Notes: generated by a model not told the origin, from the sequence alone. Numbered from the stretch's first letter, positions 27,958 through 37,305 are shown. The stretch: DNA of 64,000 nucleotides from CAVVIH01 sp963748295 (GCA_963748295.1 CAVVIH010000002.1:1-64000), one strand, 5' to 3'. Translations and numbers: made by a program.

Positions 27958-28840
27958 CGTCGCCTCCGAACGATTCGAGCTCCACATCCGCGGCGCCCGA
28001 TCCGAGCGTGAAGATCACGCGGCGGCCGCTGCCGACCTCGGACGGCTTGCCGCCCGTCAGCGGCAGGTTGGACGTGAAATCCCCGTTGTAGGTGCGCACG
28101 CTGAACGTCGCGCTCGACGATTCTGGAACGGTCATCCGGATGTCGCCGTTGTGCGTGTTGAACCGGTAGCTCCCGCGCGTGAGCGAGCCGTCGAAGGTGA
28201 CATCGCCGTTGACCGTGGCGATCTCGACGCTCTTCGCATCCACGCCGACGAGCGTGATGTCGCCGTTGGTCGTCTCCGCGACGATCTCGCCGCTGGAGCC
28301 GGTGATCTTGATGGCTTCGTTGACCGATTCCGCGCGAGATGCGGCCCTTCGCCCCGTCGATCGTGATCATGCCTTCGATCGATTTCGCCCGCACGACCCC
28401 GGTGCCGCCTTTGACCGCGATATCGCCGCGAACCGTCGACGCCGTCACGTCGCTCTGGGCCCCTTCGACGCTGACGAAGTTGTAGGTGCCATCGATCTTC
28501 ACGGGCATCCATGCCGGCGCAGTGATCTCGTAATCGACAGACTGCGACGCCCGAGCGGCTCTGCGACGAAATCGAGACCGCCGTCGGCGTGTTGCGGACG
28601 ATCGACCTTCACGCGCGTGGAATGACGGGCGGTGACCTTCAGCGCGTCCTTGTCCCACGTGCGCAGGATCACCTCGCCGCCGAAGTTGTCGATGCTCAGG
28701 CGCGCGCCCTTCGTCACGTTCTCGGTGACGTCGGTGTCCGGCGCGCGCCGCTCCTTGGCCGGCTGTTGCGCGGCGCAAGGGAGTGTCAGCGTCACGCACA
28801 TCGCGGCCGCCGTCGTGAGGACTCTCAGGTGCTGTGTCAT
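27905..28840 (-). CDS. DUF4097 beta-helix-like exported protein (two frameshifts)
   Basis: An exported protein of about 311 residues with signal peptide (VLTTAAAMCVTLTLPCAAQ) and the repeated short-strand pattern of the DUF4097/adhesin family (SIDNFGGEVILRTWDKDALKV, SVEGAQSDVTASTVRGDIAV, VEIATVNGDVTFDGSLTRG, YRFNTHNGDIRMTVPESSSA), a right-handed beta-solenoid. Two single-base indels, at about 28565 and about 28335, divide it into three frames; each fragment carries a section of the solenoid, and together they give the normal length. It is the third gene of a sigma-anti-sigma-DUF4097 set, a common arrangement in which it is probably an envelope-stress-controlled surface protein. Molecular function unknown. 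Confidence 0.75.
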
Positions 28841-28879
28841 CAATCTCTCTGCAATCATGTCGGTCAAAAAAGGAGGCGA

Positions 28880-29551
28880 TCAGCTCTTGCTCGTGAGCGC
28901 CGTCGCCTCTCGCAGCAGCGCGAGCTTGCGCTTCCGCGCCGCCGCCAGGTGCGCGTTGAGGAACGAGTTCGCCGGGTCGCGGCCCAACGCGGCGCGGCTC
29001 TGTTCGATCGCACGATCGATCGCCATCAGGTTTTCCTCGAGCACGCGCACGGTCTGCGGATCGAGCTGCTGGCGCCCGGCTTCGAGCGTCCTTTCGAGAT
29101 CGGCAATCGCCTCGTCGTAGTAGACGTCGCCAAACTTCGCCGGCCTGGGCGCCGCCGCGTCGGGCTCGCCCGTGGACGCGGTGACCGGCGGCAGATCGGT
29201 TCGCGATCCGCCGACCTTCGACAGCCAGACCATGCCGCCCGAGAGGACCATCAGCGCCAGGCTGGCCGCCACGAACTGCGGAATCGTGAACGTGAGGTTC
29301 CGGCGCGCCTTCGCGCGGAACGGCAGCACCGTCGTCGCGCCGATTCGCTCCACGACGCCCGGCCACAGGTTCGTTGTCGGCGGCCGATCGGGCAGCGCCG
29401 CCGCGCGCGCGGCGACCGCCCGCAGCTCCGCGAGGACGGTGCGGCACTCGCTGCACGCTTTCAGGTGCGCCTCGATCTCTTCACGCTCGCGCGGATCGAG
29501 GTCCTCGTCGTCGATGTAATCCGAAAGGCGGTCCGTGTATCTGTCCTGCAT
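28880..29551 (-). CDS. Zinc-finger anti-sigma factor
   Basis: A 223-residue membrane anti-sigma factor. The N-terminal zf-HC2/ASD domain has the zinc ligands His29, Cys33 and Cys36 in EAHLKACSECRTVL, followed by a single TM helix (about 88-108, FVAASLALMVLSGGMVWL) and a periplasmic helical part rich in Glu/Arg (YYDEAIADLERTLEAGRQQL, VLEENLMAIDRAIEQSRAAL). It should hold the ECF sigma factor encoded just upstream at the membrane until a periplasmic signal releases it. The sigma gene ends 85 bases before; the spacer holds a heptad array. Next gene: DUF4097. Confidence 0.88.
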   Translation of the reverse strand: MQDRYTDRLSDYIDDEDLDPREREEIEAHLKACSECRTVLAELRAVAARAAALPDRPPTTNLWPGVVERIGATTVLPFRAKARRNLTFTIPQFVAASLALMVLSGGMVWLSKVGGSRTDLPPVTASTGEPDAAAPRPAKFGDVYYDEAIADLERTLEAGRQQLDPQTVRVLEENLMAIDRAIEQSRAALGRDPANSFLNAHLAAARKRKLALLREATALTSKS

Positions 29552-29563
29552 GGCCTTAGTCCA

Positions 29564-29640
29564 AGCTCTCAGCTTTTCAGCCGTCAGCTTTCAGCCGTCA
29601 GCATTCAGCTGTGAGCTGATAGCTGATAGCTGATAGCTAT
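29564..29640. repeat. Heptad repeat array, AGCTGAT/AGCCGTC units
   Basis: Eleven consecutive units, almost all exactly 7 bases (AGCTCTC, AGCTTTTC, AGCCGTC, AGCTTTC, AGCCGTC, AGCATTC, AGCTGTG, three AGCTGAT, AGCTAT). Fills the gap between the sigma and anti-sigma genes and ends at the sigma stop codon. Confidence 0.85.
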
Positions 29641-30242
29641 CCCAGATGTTTCCTCAGCATCATCCTCGCCCGGTGCAGCTGCGCCTTCGAGGTGCCGCTC
29701 GAGATGTCGAGCATCGCCGCGATCTCGGTGTGCTTGTAACCCTCGATGTCGTGCAGCACGAAAATCTCGCGCGCGCCGTCGGGCAGCTTCTCGAGCGCCG
29801 CCTCGAAATCCATCGCGATGTCCGCCGATCGTCTCGACGGCGCCGGCAGCGTCTCGAAGATCTCCTCGCCGTTGTGCAGCCGCTGCCGCCGCAGGTTGTC
29901 CGACCGGAATCTCTCGATCACCACATTCACCGCGAGACGATGCAGCCAGGTGCTGAAGGCGGAGTCGCCGCGAAACGTGGCGAGCTTCTGCCAGACGCGG
30001 ACGAAGACGTCCTGCGTCAGCTCGTCGGTGTCGCGGCCGCCGGCCATCCGCCGGACGAGGCTGTGGACGCGCGACAGGTGCGTTGCATAGAGCTGCTCGA
30101 ACGCCGGCACGTCTCCCGCAGCGGCCCTCGCCACATACGAATCGCCCTCATGAAGGCCCGATCGCGTTTCCAGAGTGTCTGACGGCAGACGGGCTACTCC
30201 CGCGCGGGCGGCTCGCGCCCCGGCGCCGGACAGCACGCCCAC
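29637..30242 (-). CDS. ECF RNA polymerase sigma factor (RpoE-like)
   Basis: An extracytoplasmic-function sigma factor of about 200 residues. Region 2 (AFEQLYATHLSRVHSLVRRM, TQDVFVRVWQKLATFRGDSA, FSTWLHRLAVNVVIERFR) and region 4 (EALEKLPDGAREIFVLHDIE-type, YKHTEIAAMLDISSGTSKAQ, RARMMLRKHL) are intact. The start is uncertain: the frame is open to a GTG at 30371 inside the M23 gene, and GTG codons at 30242, 30236 and 30287 are nearer the first conserved helix; I use 30242. It directs transcription of an envelope-stress regulon and is probably controlled by the zinc anti-sigma factor immediately downstream. Confidence 0.85.
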   Translation of the reverse strand: MGVLSGAGARAARAGVARLPSDTLETRSGLHEGDSYVARAAAGDVPAFEQLYATHLSRVHSLVRRMAGGRDTDELTQDVFVRVWQKLATFRGDSAFSTWLHRLAVNVVIERFRSDNLRRQRLHNGEEIFETLPAPSRRSADIAMDFEAALEKLPDGAREIFVLHDIEGYKHTEIAAMLDISSGTSKAQLHRARMMLRKHLG

Positions 30243-30325
30243 GTCCGCTGGCGCTATGGTGGCCGCTCGCAAGCTCCTCTCCTGCACAAGCTTGGACGGA
30301 CGGCTGGCGCCGAAAGGTTTGAAGC

Positions 30326-31087
30326 TTACCGGAGAACGTCGAAGGGGTCGATCGGGGTGCCCTCCCACCACCGTTTGTCGGCGGTCAGCCTGAAAATGGC
30401 GAAGTGCAGGTGGGGCGTGTCTTTAGGGGCATTACCCGAAGTCCCGACGTATCCGATGACCTGTCCCCGGCGCACCCGATCGCCCTCGTTCAGACCGGGA
30501 GCATAGCGCTCCAGGTGGGCGTAGTAGTAGCAGAACCGTTCGGACGGGTCGAACTGGTAAATGGTGATGCCGCCCGCTTTGCTGTGGAAGAGCCGGGCAA
30601 TGCGCCCATCCTCGACCGCTTTGACGGGGGTGCCCCGGGGGGCCAGGATGTCGATGGCTTCGTGCTTCCGGACCCCGCCGCGCGGCTGATCGAACTGGCG
30701 CGTCAGCTGATCCGGAACGATGCCTTCGACCGGCATCCCGAGATCGCGATCCTCGAGCCCGGCGGGGCTCGACGCGGTCGGTCCGATTACCGCGGCGCCT
30801 TCGGCAGTGGTGGCCGGCGCCGACGACATGCCGGTCGTTCCTTTGGGCACGTCGACAGCCGCGTCGAGGACGGGACTGTCGGCGTCGCCCATCCCGTCCT
30901 GCCACCGCGCAGTCGCTTTCGGCGGATCGGCCGGATGGAGCGCGCTCGCCGAGCGAGAACCGATCACGTTGCCGAACTGCCACACGATCGACGCCATCAG
31001 GAACATTCCCGCGAGCAGTCCGCAGCCGGCGCCTGCGCCGAACGTCCGCAGGTCGTGCAGTCGCCGGGCTCGCGGGGTTTCGCTCAT
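30326..31087 (-). CDS. M23 (LytM-type) metallopeptidase, membrane-anchored
   Basis: A 253-residue protein with an N-terminal TM anchor (about 15-36, FGAGAGCGLLAGMFLMASIVW), a disordered linker and a C-terminal M23 domain (about 118-253). The zinc ligands are intact: His142 and Asp146 in KHEAIDIL and the HLH motif His226/His228 in PHLHFAIF, plus the YYYAHLERYAPGL strand with His191, so it is likely an active peptidoglycan endopeptidase rather than an activator. The start overlaps the stop of the upstream L,D-transpeptidase (ATGA). Operon role: peptidoglycan cutting beside cross-link formation. Confidence 0.9.
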   Translation of the reverse strand: MSETPRARRLHDLRTFGAGAGCGLLAGMFLMASIVWQFGNVIGSRSASALHPADPPKATARWQDGMGDADSPVLDAAVDVPKGTTGMSSAPATTAEGAAVIGPTASSPAGLEDRDLGMPVEGIVPDQLTRQFDQPRGGVRKHEAIDILAPRGTPVKAVEDGRIARLFHSKAGGITIYQFDPSERFCYYYAHLERYAPGLNEGDRVRRGQVIGYVGTSGNAPKDTPHLHFAIFRLTADKRWWEGTPIDPFDVLR

Positions 31088-32043
31088 GGCTTGAACACCA
31101 CGCGCGTGGCCGGCTCGACGAGCCCCGCGAGTTTCAGCGCGTCCCAGTTCGTCAGGCGCACGCAGCCGTGCGACGCGGTCTTGCCGATGGTCTCCGGCTC
31201 CGGCGTGCCGTGCAGGCCGAAATGCTCCTTCGAAAGGTCGATCCAGACGACGCCGACGGGATTGTTGGGCCCCGCCTTGAGCGTCGCCTTGGCGTGCGAC
31301 GGATCGGCGTCCCAGAACAGTTCCGGGTTGTAGCGGAACACCGGGCTGTAATGGATTCCCGTAACCTTCCACTCTCCGATCGGCAGCGGGTCGAATTCGC
31401 TGCCGGTCGTGACCGGCGCGTAGAACACCACGCGGCCCTCTGCGTTCTGCACCGTGAGCGCGCTCGCTGCCTTGCTGAGGGTGACGACAACGTCGGGCTT
31501 GTCCGCCGGCGGCGCAGCTGCCGTGCCGCCCGCTCTGCCAGAAGTTCCGGTTTCCTGACGCGGCTTGGGCGCCGGTCCTTCGAGCCGCGGCGCGGGCACG
31601 ATGAACGGCTCGACGTTCGGCACCTGAATGGTTTCCCCGGCCGCGAACGTTGCCTGCGGATTCAAACGTCGCAGGAGCGTCTGCGAGGCGTGATACCGCT
31701 CGGCCAGCAGCTCCAGCGGCGTCTGATACGCCAGCGAGGGCAGCTCCGCCTTCTGCATCATGTCTTCCGGAATCCTCTCCGCGAACGGACCGCTGACGTC
31801 GTCAGCGGTAATGGTGTACGCGGTGAGCGGCTCTGCAGATGGCTCGAGGTTCGTCTCATTGCTGGTTCGATAGGCATCGACCGCGCGCCGGGTGTTTGCG
31901 CCCATCTGGCCATCGATCACACCGGGAGAGAACCCCGCGCGGTCGAGCGCCACCTGGATCGCCAGCGCATCGTCCGCGGCCGGTTTCGGCGACGGCGATT
32001 GGGCGATCATCAGCGCAAGAACGGTCTGCACGAGCAGCAACAT
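31084..32043 (-). CDS. L,D-transpeptidase (YkuD domain) with peptidoglycan-binding module
   Basis: A 319-residue secreted enzyme. Signal segment MLLLVQTVLALMIAQSP, a PG_binding_1-like domain (about 27-62; ALDRAGFSPGVIDGQMGANT), a LysM-like stretch (AERYHASQTLLRRLNPQATF, AAGETIQVPN), a Pro-rich linker and a C-terminal YkuD domain with the catalytic Cys294 in ASHGCVRLTNWD and upstream His. It should form 3-3 cross-links in peptidoglycan or attach proteins to it. The strong AGGAG ahead of ATG 32043 supports that start. It lies one base after the stop of the phosphoesterase gene and overlaps the M23 gene. Confidence 0.9.
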   Translation of the reverse strand: MLLLVQTVLALMIAQSPSPKPAADDALAIQVALDRAGFSPGVIDGQMGANTRRAVDAYRTSNETNLEPSAEPLTAYTITADDVSGPFAERIPEDMMQKAELPSLAYQTPLELLAERYHASQTLLRRLNPQATFAAGETIQVPNVEPFIVPAPRLEGPAPKPRQETGTSGRAGGTAAAPPADKPDVVVTLSKAASALTVQNAEGRVVFYAPVTTGSEFDPLPIGEWKVTGIHYSPVFRYNPELFWDADPSHAKATLKAGPNNPVGVVWIDLSKEHFGLHGTPEPETIGKTASHGCVRLTNWDALKLAGLVEPATRVVFKP

Positions 32044-32044
32044 C

Positions 32045-32860
32045 TCAAGCTCCTGTCTGCACACGTTCGAGCGTTCGGCGATCGTCGCCCTTCCGTCGTT
32101 CACCACCGGCGTCGTCGGGCCGGTTGTCGACCTCGACGATGCGGAAGGGACGATCCGGAAACAGCTCGCGCATGAGCGTGATTGATACGTTGAACACCGG
32201 CGCTCCGGTGCGCGTGCGGCCTTCCGGCCGCCCGTGGTGCGCGTGTCCATGGAACACGGCGCTGACGGGATATCGGAGCAGCGGCTCTTCGAGACGGCTG
32301 CAGCCGAGGAACGGATAGATTTCCTTCGGTTCGCCCTCGACGGTTTCCTCGACGGGCGAGTAGTGGAGTACCGCGATGAGGCGATCGTTGCGCAGCCGGG
32401 CGAGCGCCGTTTCGAGCTTCAGCGCTTCCGCTACCGCCTCGTGCACGAAGTTCTTGATGATTTCCTCACCCCAAGGCCCGAGCGCCCGCCGTCCGAACCC
32501 GCCGCAGAACCCCTTGATGCCGGCGAACCCGATGCCATGCACCTCGGTGGTGTCGCCGTCGAGCGTGACGACGCCCGCGTCCTTGAGGATGGTGCGGATC
32601 TCCGCCTGCTGGCCGGATTCGAAGTCGTGGTTGCCGAGCACGGCGACGACGGGAATCTTCAGCGTGCCGGTGAACTCGCGCGCGAGCGCGCGGGCCTCCT
32701 CGGGCAAGCCGTAGTCGGTGAGGTCGCCGCAGATGACGAGGATGTCGGCCGCTTCCGTGATCTGGGCAAGAAGCGGCTGAAGCGCCCCCTGCGCCGATGA
32801 GCGGCTGTAGTGCAGGTCGCTGATGGCGGCAATCCGAACGATGTCCTTGGGCGCGGTCAT
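32045..32860 (-). CDS. Calcineurin-like metallophosphoesterase
   Basis: A 271-residue binuclear metallophosphatase. All signature blocks are visible: AAISDLHYSR (Asp15, His17), VICGDLTDYG (Asp46), VLGNHDFES (Asn77, His78), IAVLHYSPVEE and VFHGHAHHGR. It is cytoplasmic (no signal sequence), so its substrate is probably a soluble nucleotide, phosphosugar or phospholipid head group; similarity does not specify which. First gene of the operon with the L,D-transpeptidase and M23 genes, preceded by AGGGAC. The C-terminal 25 residues are charged and low in complexity. Confidence 0.88.
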   Translation of the reverse strand: MTAPKDIVRIAAISDLHYSRSSAQGALQPLLAQITEAADILVICGDLTDYGLPEEARALAREFTGTLKIPVVAVLGNHDFESGQQAEIRTILKDAGVVTLDGDTTEVHGIGFAGIKGFCGGFGRRALGPWGEEIIKNFVHEAVAEALKLETALARLRNDRLIAVLHYSPVEETVEGEPKEIYPFLGCSRLEEPLLRYPVSAVFHGHAHHGRPEGRTRTGAPVFNVSITLMRELFPDRPFRIVEVDNRPDDAGGERRKGDDRRTLERVQTGA

Positions 32861-32895
32861 GTCCCTGAGTGACTCAGCAAGACACGTTCCCTTCT

Positions 32896-32930
32896 AGCTG
32901 ACAGCCATCAGCTGACAGCTGTCAGCTCCT
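32896..32930. repeat. Heptad repeat array, AGCTGAC units
   Basis: Five exact 7-base units: AGCTGAC, AGCCATC, AGCTGAC, AGCTGTC, AGCTCCT. Three bases before the stop of the next gene and upstream of the metallophosphoesterase. Confidence 0.85.
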
Positions 32931-32933
32931 TTC

Positions 32934-33176
32934 CTAGCCCGACAGTTGCGCGAGCTGCTCGTCGAGCGCGGCAATCGCCTGTTCGAGCATGCGCCTGTGG
33001 GGCGGGGCGGTGGCACGCTCGAGATCGGCCATCGCGCGCGAGCGGGTGAGGATCAGCATCTGCCGCCGCTCCTCCATCGCGCGCTGTTCCGGCGTCAGCG
33101 CCGCGCGAACGACTCTTCCGCGCTGCGCCTCGTCCTGCTGCGCTTCGATTGACTTGGATTCCCAGCCTCGGGCCAT
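32934..33176 (-). CDS. Small helical hypothetical protein
   Basis: An 80-residue, highly charged all-helical protein (MARGWESKSIEAQQDEAQRG, then TPEQRAMEERRQMLILTRSR and HRRMLEQAIAALDEQLAQLS). It looks like a two-helix coiled coil, rich in Arg, Glu and Gln. No family is recognised, although short helical proteins of this type with an RGWESKS opening are common in Acidobacteria in my experience. Monocistronic, flanked on both sides by heptad arrays. Confidence 0.5.
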   Translation of the reverse strand: MARGWESKSIEAQQDEAQRGRVVRAALTPEQRAMEERRQMLILTRSRAMADLERATAPPHRRMLEQAIAALDEQLAQLSG

Positions 33177-33180
33177 ATGT

Positions 33181-33215
33181 CAGTTTCCAGCTTCCAGCGC
33201 CCAATTTCCAGCTGT
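33181..33215. repeat. Heptad repeat array, CAGCTTC units
   Basis: Five units: CAGTTTC, CAGCTTC, CAGCGCC, CAATTTC, CAGCTGT. In the divergent spacer between the helical protein and tesA-like genes. Confidence 0.7.
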
Positions 33216-33276
33216 GAGCGGTGCAAGCCATTTGCCGCGAGCGCCTTACGGAACTTCTCAGCCGTTGGCGCGGTCA

Positions 33277-33282
33277 TATAAT
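33277..33282 (+). promoter_or_regulatory. Consensus -10 box immediately before a start codon
   Basis: A perfect TATAAT ends 8 bases before ATG 33291 with no Shine-Dalgarno between. Transcription would begin at or one base before the ATG, so the tesA-like mRNA may be leaderless. No convincing -35 was found. Confidence 0.45.
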
Positions 33283-33290
33283 AACGAGAC

Positions 33291-33998
33291 ATGCACTCTC
33301 CGGGCTTTCGCTTGCTCACGTTTCTGCTGATGCTCTGCGCGCCAGCGGTTGCCTGCCGAAAGCCGGCCGAGGAGACATCGCGTGCAGCGGCCCCGCCAGC
33401 CGTACGGCCGGCGGAACCGCAACACGCACCGGGACTTCCGAAGATCGTCGTGCTCGGCGACAGTCTCACTGCCGGACTCGGGCTGCCCGAGACCCAGGCG
33501 TTTCCATCCGTCCTTCAGGATCGCATCGACAAAGCCGGCTATCACTTCACGGTCGTCAACGCGGGCGTGTCGGGCGACACGACGGCGGGCGGCGTTCGCC
33601 GCGTCGACTGGGCGCTCGACGGCGACGTGCGCGTGCTGGTGCTGGCGCTGGGCGCGAACGACGGTCTTCGCGGCCTGCCGATCAAGGACATGAAAGGGAA
33701 CCTCGTGGCGATCATCAAGCGCGCCCGGGAGAAGAAGGCCGAGGTGGTGCTTGCGGGCATGGAGGCGCCGCCGAACTACGGGCAGGAGTACGCGGCGGAT
33801 TTCCGCAACGCATTTCGCGACATCGCCCGCGACGAACACATCGTGTTCATTCCGTTCCTGCTCGACAAGGTTGCTGGCCTGAGTGACATGAATCAGGGGG
33901 ACGGCATCCATCCCAACGAACGCGGCGCGCGCATTGTCGCCGACACGGTCTGGGCAGCATTGCGGCCGGTTCTCGATCGGATGACGACCTCCTCATGA
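33291..33998 (+). CDS. tesA: GDSL/SGNH esterase (TesA-like), probable lipoprotein
   Basis: A 235-residue SGNH hydrolase with nucleophile Ser58 in VVLGDSLTAGLG, block II Gly in VNAGVSGDTTAGG, block III Asn in LALGANDGLRG and block V Asp/His in GDGIHPNERG. The signal region ends APAVAC, so Cys22 may be lipidated. It should hydrolyse acyl esters or thioesters in the periplasm. The next two genes are an ABC ATPase (ATGA overlap) and a large FtsX-like permease, the same order as tesA-ybbA-ybbP in Enterobacteria, which supports a shared process, perhaps lipid or lysophospholipid handling. Gene symbol by synteny and family. Confidence 0.85.
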   Translation: MHSPGFRLLTFLLMLCAPAVACRKPAEETSRAAAPPAVRPAEPQHAPGLPKIVVLGDSLTAGLGLPETQAFPSVLQDRIDKAGYHFTVVNAGVSGDTTAGGVRRVDWALDGDVRVLVLALGANDGLRGLPIKDMKGNLVAIIKRAREKKAEVVLAGMEAPPNYGQEYAADFRNAFRDIARDEHIVFIPFLLDKVAGLSDMNQGDGIHPNERGARIVADTVWAALRPVLDRMTTSS

Positions 33999-34675
33999 TT
34001 GAGCTGCACGGTGTTTCCAAAACAGTGCCGAGCGGCAGCGGCACGCTGACGATCCTGCACCCACTCGACCTGACGATTGCGGGCGGCCGTGTCGTCGCCA
34101 TCACCGGACCTTCGGGCAGCGGAAAGTCCACGCTGCTCGGGTTGATCGCCGGCCTCGACGCGCCAACGGCGGGACGCGTCGTCATCGACGGCGTCGACAT
34201 CACGGCGCTCGACGAGGATGGCCTGGCGCGGCTGCGCGGGAGCAAAATCGGTTTCGTCTTCCAGTTTTTCCACCTGCTGCCGTCGCTCACCGCCTACGAG
34301 AACGTGCTGGTGCCGATGGAGATTCTCGGCGATCGCGACGCCCCGCGAAAAGCCGACGCGCTGCTCGGGGAAGTCGGCCTCGCCGAACGCCGTCATCACT
34401 ATCCTTCGCAGCTCTCGGGCGGCGAACAGCAGCGGGTGGCGATTGCCCGCGCGCTCGCCAACGATCCCCCGATCCTGCTCGCCGACGAGCCAACCGGAAA
34501 CCTCGACAGCGCCACCGGGCACGCGGTCGTGGAGCTGCTGCTCGACATCAACCGATCGCGCAAGACCACGCTGGTCATCGTGACGCACGATCCGGAGCTC
34601 GCGTCGGTCGCCGATCTGTCGATCGCGCTGCGCGACGGACGCGTCGCGCGCGTCTCGGAAGCGGTGGGCAGCTGA
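33995..34675 (+). CDS. ybbA: ABC transporter ATP-binding protein (YbbA-like)
   Basis: A 226-residue ABC ATPase of the LolD/MacB/FtsE subfamily. Walker A GPSGSGKST (about 38-46), Q-loop FVFQFFHLLP, signature SQLSGGEQQRVAIARAL (about 137-153), Walker B ILLADEPTGNLDS and the H-loop IVTHD are all intact. It powers the permease that starts one base after its stop codon. The start overlaps the stop of the tesA-like gene. Such complexes pull lipids or lipoproteins out of the inner membrane or act mechanically; the substrate here is not known. Confidence 0.92.
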   Translation: MIELHGVSKTVPSGSGTLTILHPLDLTIAGGRVVAITGPSGSGKSTLLGLIAGLDAPTAGRVVIDGVDITALDEDGLARLRGSKIGFVFQFFHLLPSLTAYENVLVPMEILGDRDAPRKADALLGEVGLAERRHHYPSQLSGGEQQRVAIARALANDPPILLADEPTGNLDSATGHAVVELLLDINRSRKTTLVIVTHDPELASVADLSIALRDGRVARVSEAVGS

Positions 34676-34676
34676 C

Positions 34677-37303
34677 ATGGCGTTCGTCTTCCGGATGACG
34701 CTGCGCGAGCTGCGGTCATCCTGGCGCCGCCTGCTGTTCTTCTTCATCTGCGTCGCCATCGGCGTCGGCGCCATCGTCGCGCTCCGTTCGGTCATCCAGA
34801 GCGTCCGCACCGGGCTGATGAGCGAGGCGAGGATGATGATCGCCTCCGACGTCATCGTCTCGTCGAACCGGCCATGGACGCCGGAGACGCTCGCCGAGAT
34901 CGACAAGCGCCTGGCGGAGGCGCCGGTACTGGCGCGGACGGAGTCGGTCGAGACGACGACGATGGTGCGCGCCGAGCACGGACGTGACGTCGCGCGGATG
35001 GTCGAGCTGCGCGGCGTCGAGGCGCCATTTCCGTTCTACGGCACGCTGACGCTCCGCGATGGCGCGGCCTACAGCCACGACCTCGTGCGCGGGCGCGGCG
35101 CCCTGGTCGGGCCGGAGCTGCTGGTGCAGCTCGGCGTCGAGCAGGGCGATCGCATCATGATTGGCGGCCAGCCGTTCACGGTGCGCGGCGTCATCGCGCA
35201 GGAGCCGGGCCGCCGCGTCGGCGCGTTCAGCTTCGGCTCACGGGTGATCGTCGACCTCGCCGACCTGCGGAACACCGGCCTGCTGACGTTCGGCAGCCGC
35301 GCGATGAACCAGATCCTGCTGAAGGTCCGCGATGACGGCGTCACCCCGCTCGCCGACCGGCTTCGCGAAGACGGCATGCGCGATCGGTTCGTCTGGGCGC
35401 GCTCGTACAAGGCGCTCGAGGACGACATCGGGGAGGATCTGGAGCGCAGCGAAAACTATCTGAGCCTGGTCGGCTTCATCATCGTCGTGCTCGGCGGCAT
35501 CGGCGTGTGGAGCGTCACGCGCGTGTTCGTGCAGCAGAAGATCCGCAGCGTCGCGATTCTCAAGTGCCTGGGCGCGACGACGAAGTACGTGCTGGCGACC
35601 TACGTGCTCCAGGTGGTGCTGCTGGCGCTGTCGGGCAGCCTGATGGGCGTAGTGCTGGCGGCGGTGGCGATTGCGAGCATTCCCGACTCGCTGACCGCCG
35701 CGTTCGCGGGGCTGGAGTACGGGCTCACGATGTCGGGCGTGCTGCAGGGACTGGCGGTCGGCGTCCTGGTTTCGGTGCTCTTCGCGCTCGTGCCGCTGCT
35801 CGAGGTAAGACGTGTCAAGCCGCTGCTCCTCCTGCGCGGCGGCATCGAACAGCCCGCGGGCCCGGCGCCGAGAGTGGATTCGTCGCGGAGCGGCAGTCTT
35901 CCAGGCCGCTGGGCTGCGCGAGCCTGGCAGTGGCTGCGGTCGCTCGACTGGGCGCAGGTGGTCGCCACGGTCCTGGTGACGGCGGCGCTGGTTGGCGTTG
36001 CGTCCTGGCAGGCCGCGTCGCTCGAAGCCGGCGCCATCGTCTCCATCGGCTTTGCCGTCGTCGCCATCGTGCTCTATGCCGCCGCGTGGCTGATCGTGCG
36101 CGCCGTCGGGCCGCTGGCGGGCGCGCGCTGGTTCCCCCTCAGGCATGCGGTGCTGAGCCTGCGCCGGCCTGGCAACCAGACGCGGGTGATTCTGCTCGCG
36201 GTGGGGCTCGGGAGCTTCTTCGTGCTCGGCGTCCGCGCGCTCCAGCAGAACCTGATCGCCGAATTCGAGATGGACAGCATCCGCGCCGGCGCCGACCTGT
36301 TCCTGGTCGACGTGCAGCGCGATCAGGTCGACGGCGTGGCGAAGCTGCTCGCCGCTCGGCAGGAGCCCGATGCCGGCCCGGCGAGGCTGGTGCCGACCAT
36401 GCGCGCGCGGGTGACCGCCGTGCACGGCAAGGACGTCAGCCTGGAGAACTACAGCGACGTGCGCGGCCGCGGCTCGCTGGCGCGCGAGTACGTGATCACC
36501 TACCGCTCGAACCTCGAGGCCAACGAGCAGATCGTGCAGGGGGAGTTCTGGACCGGCCAGCCGGCGCTGCCGGCGGACGCCGAGCAGGAAGTGTCGATCG
36601 AGTTCAGCATCCACGAGCGCTTCAACATCAACGTCGGGGATCTGATGCGCTTCGACGTCCTCGGCCGGAACATCGACGCACGGGTGAAGAGCATCCGCCG
36701 CGTGCAGTGGGAGGACTCCCGCAGCGGCGGCTTCATGTTCGTATTCCGTCCCGGCGCGCTCGCCGGGGCGCCGCACACGTTCATCGGCTTCGTCAAAGGA
36801 CCGTCCGATCAGGCCGCGCGCGCGCGGCTTCAGCACGAGCTGATCTCCGCCTACCCGAACGTCACCGCGATCGACGGCCGGGAGATCCTCACGCGAATCA
36901 AGACGGTGGTGGACAACGTCATCTTCGCGATCTCGATCGTCGGCGGCGTGGCGCTGTTCAGCGGCGTGCTGATCCTGGTCGGCGCCGTGGCGATGACGAA
37001 GTTCCAGCGTGTCTACGAGGCCGCCATCCTGCGGACGCTCGGCGCCAGCACGCGCACGCTCGGCACCATGCTCGCGCTCGAATACTGCGCGCTGGGCCTG
37101 CTCGCCGGCACCATCGGCGCCGCCGGCGCGCTCGGATTGAGCTGGGCGGTCACGAAGTACTGTTCGAGATCCCGTGGGAGCCGGCGCCGCTGCTGTTGTC
37201 GATCGGGACGCTGCTGACGGCGGCACTGGTCGGGACGATTGGAGTGGTTTCGAGCGCGGATGTGTTGCGGAAGAAGCCGCTTAGTACTCTGCGGGCGGAG
37301 TAA
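34677..37303 (+). CDS. ybbP: FtsX-like ABC permease (YbbP-like), C-terminal frameshift
   Basis: A large permease of about 875 residues with TM1 (RRLLFFFICVAIGVGAIVAL), a periplasmic MacB_PCD-like domain, a block of FtsX TMs (about 262-375), a central pair of TMs (about 420-470), a second periplasmic region and a final FtsX block. The ten-helix, two-repeat plan is that of YbbP/LolC-type exporters. Near 37160 one base seems missing (AAGTACTGTTCGAG where AAGTACGTGTTCGAG is expected); the last 45 residues (FEIPWEPAPLLLSIGTLLTA, DVLRKKPLSTLRAE) are in another frame and end at 37303. Partner of the preceding ATPase and the tesA-like esterase. Confidence 0.87.
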
Positions 37304-37305
37304 GG

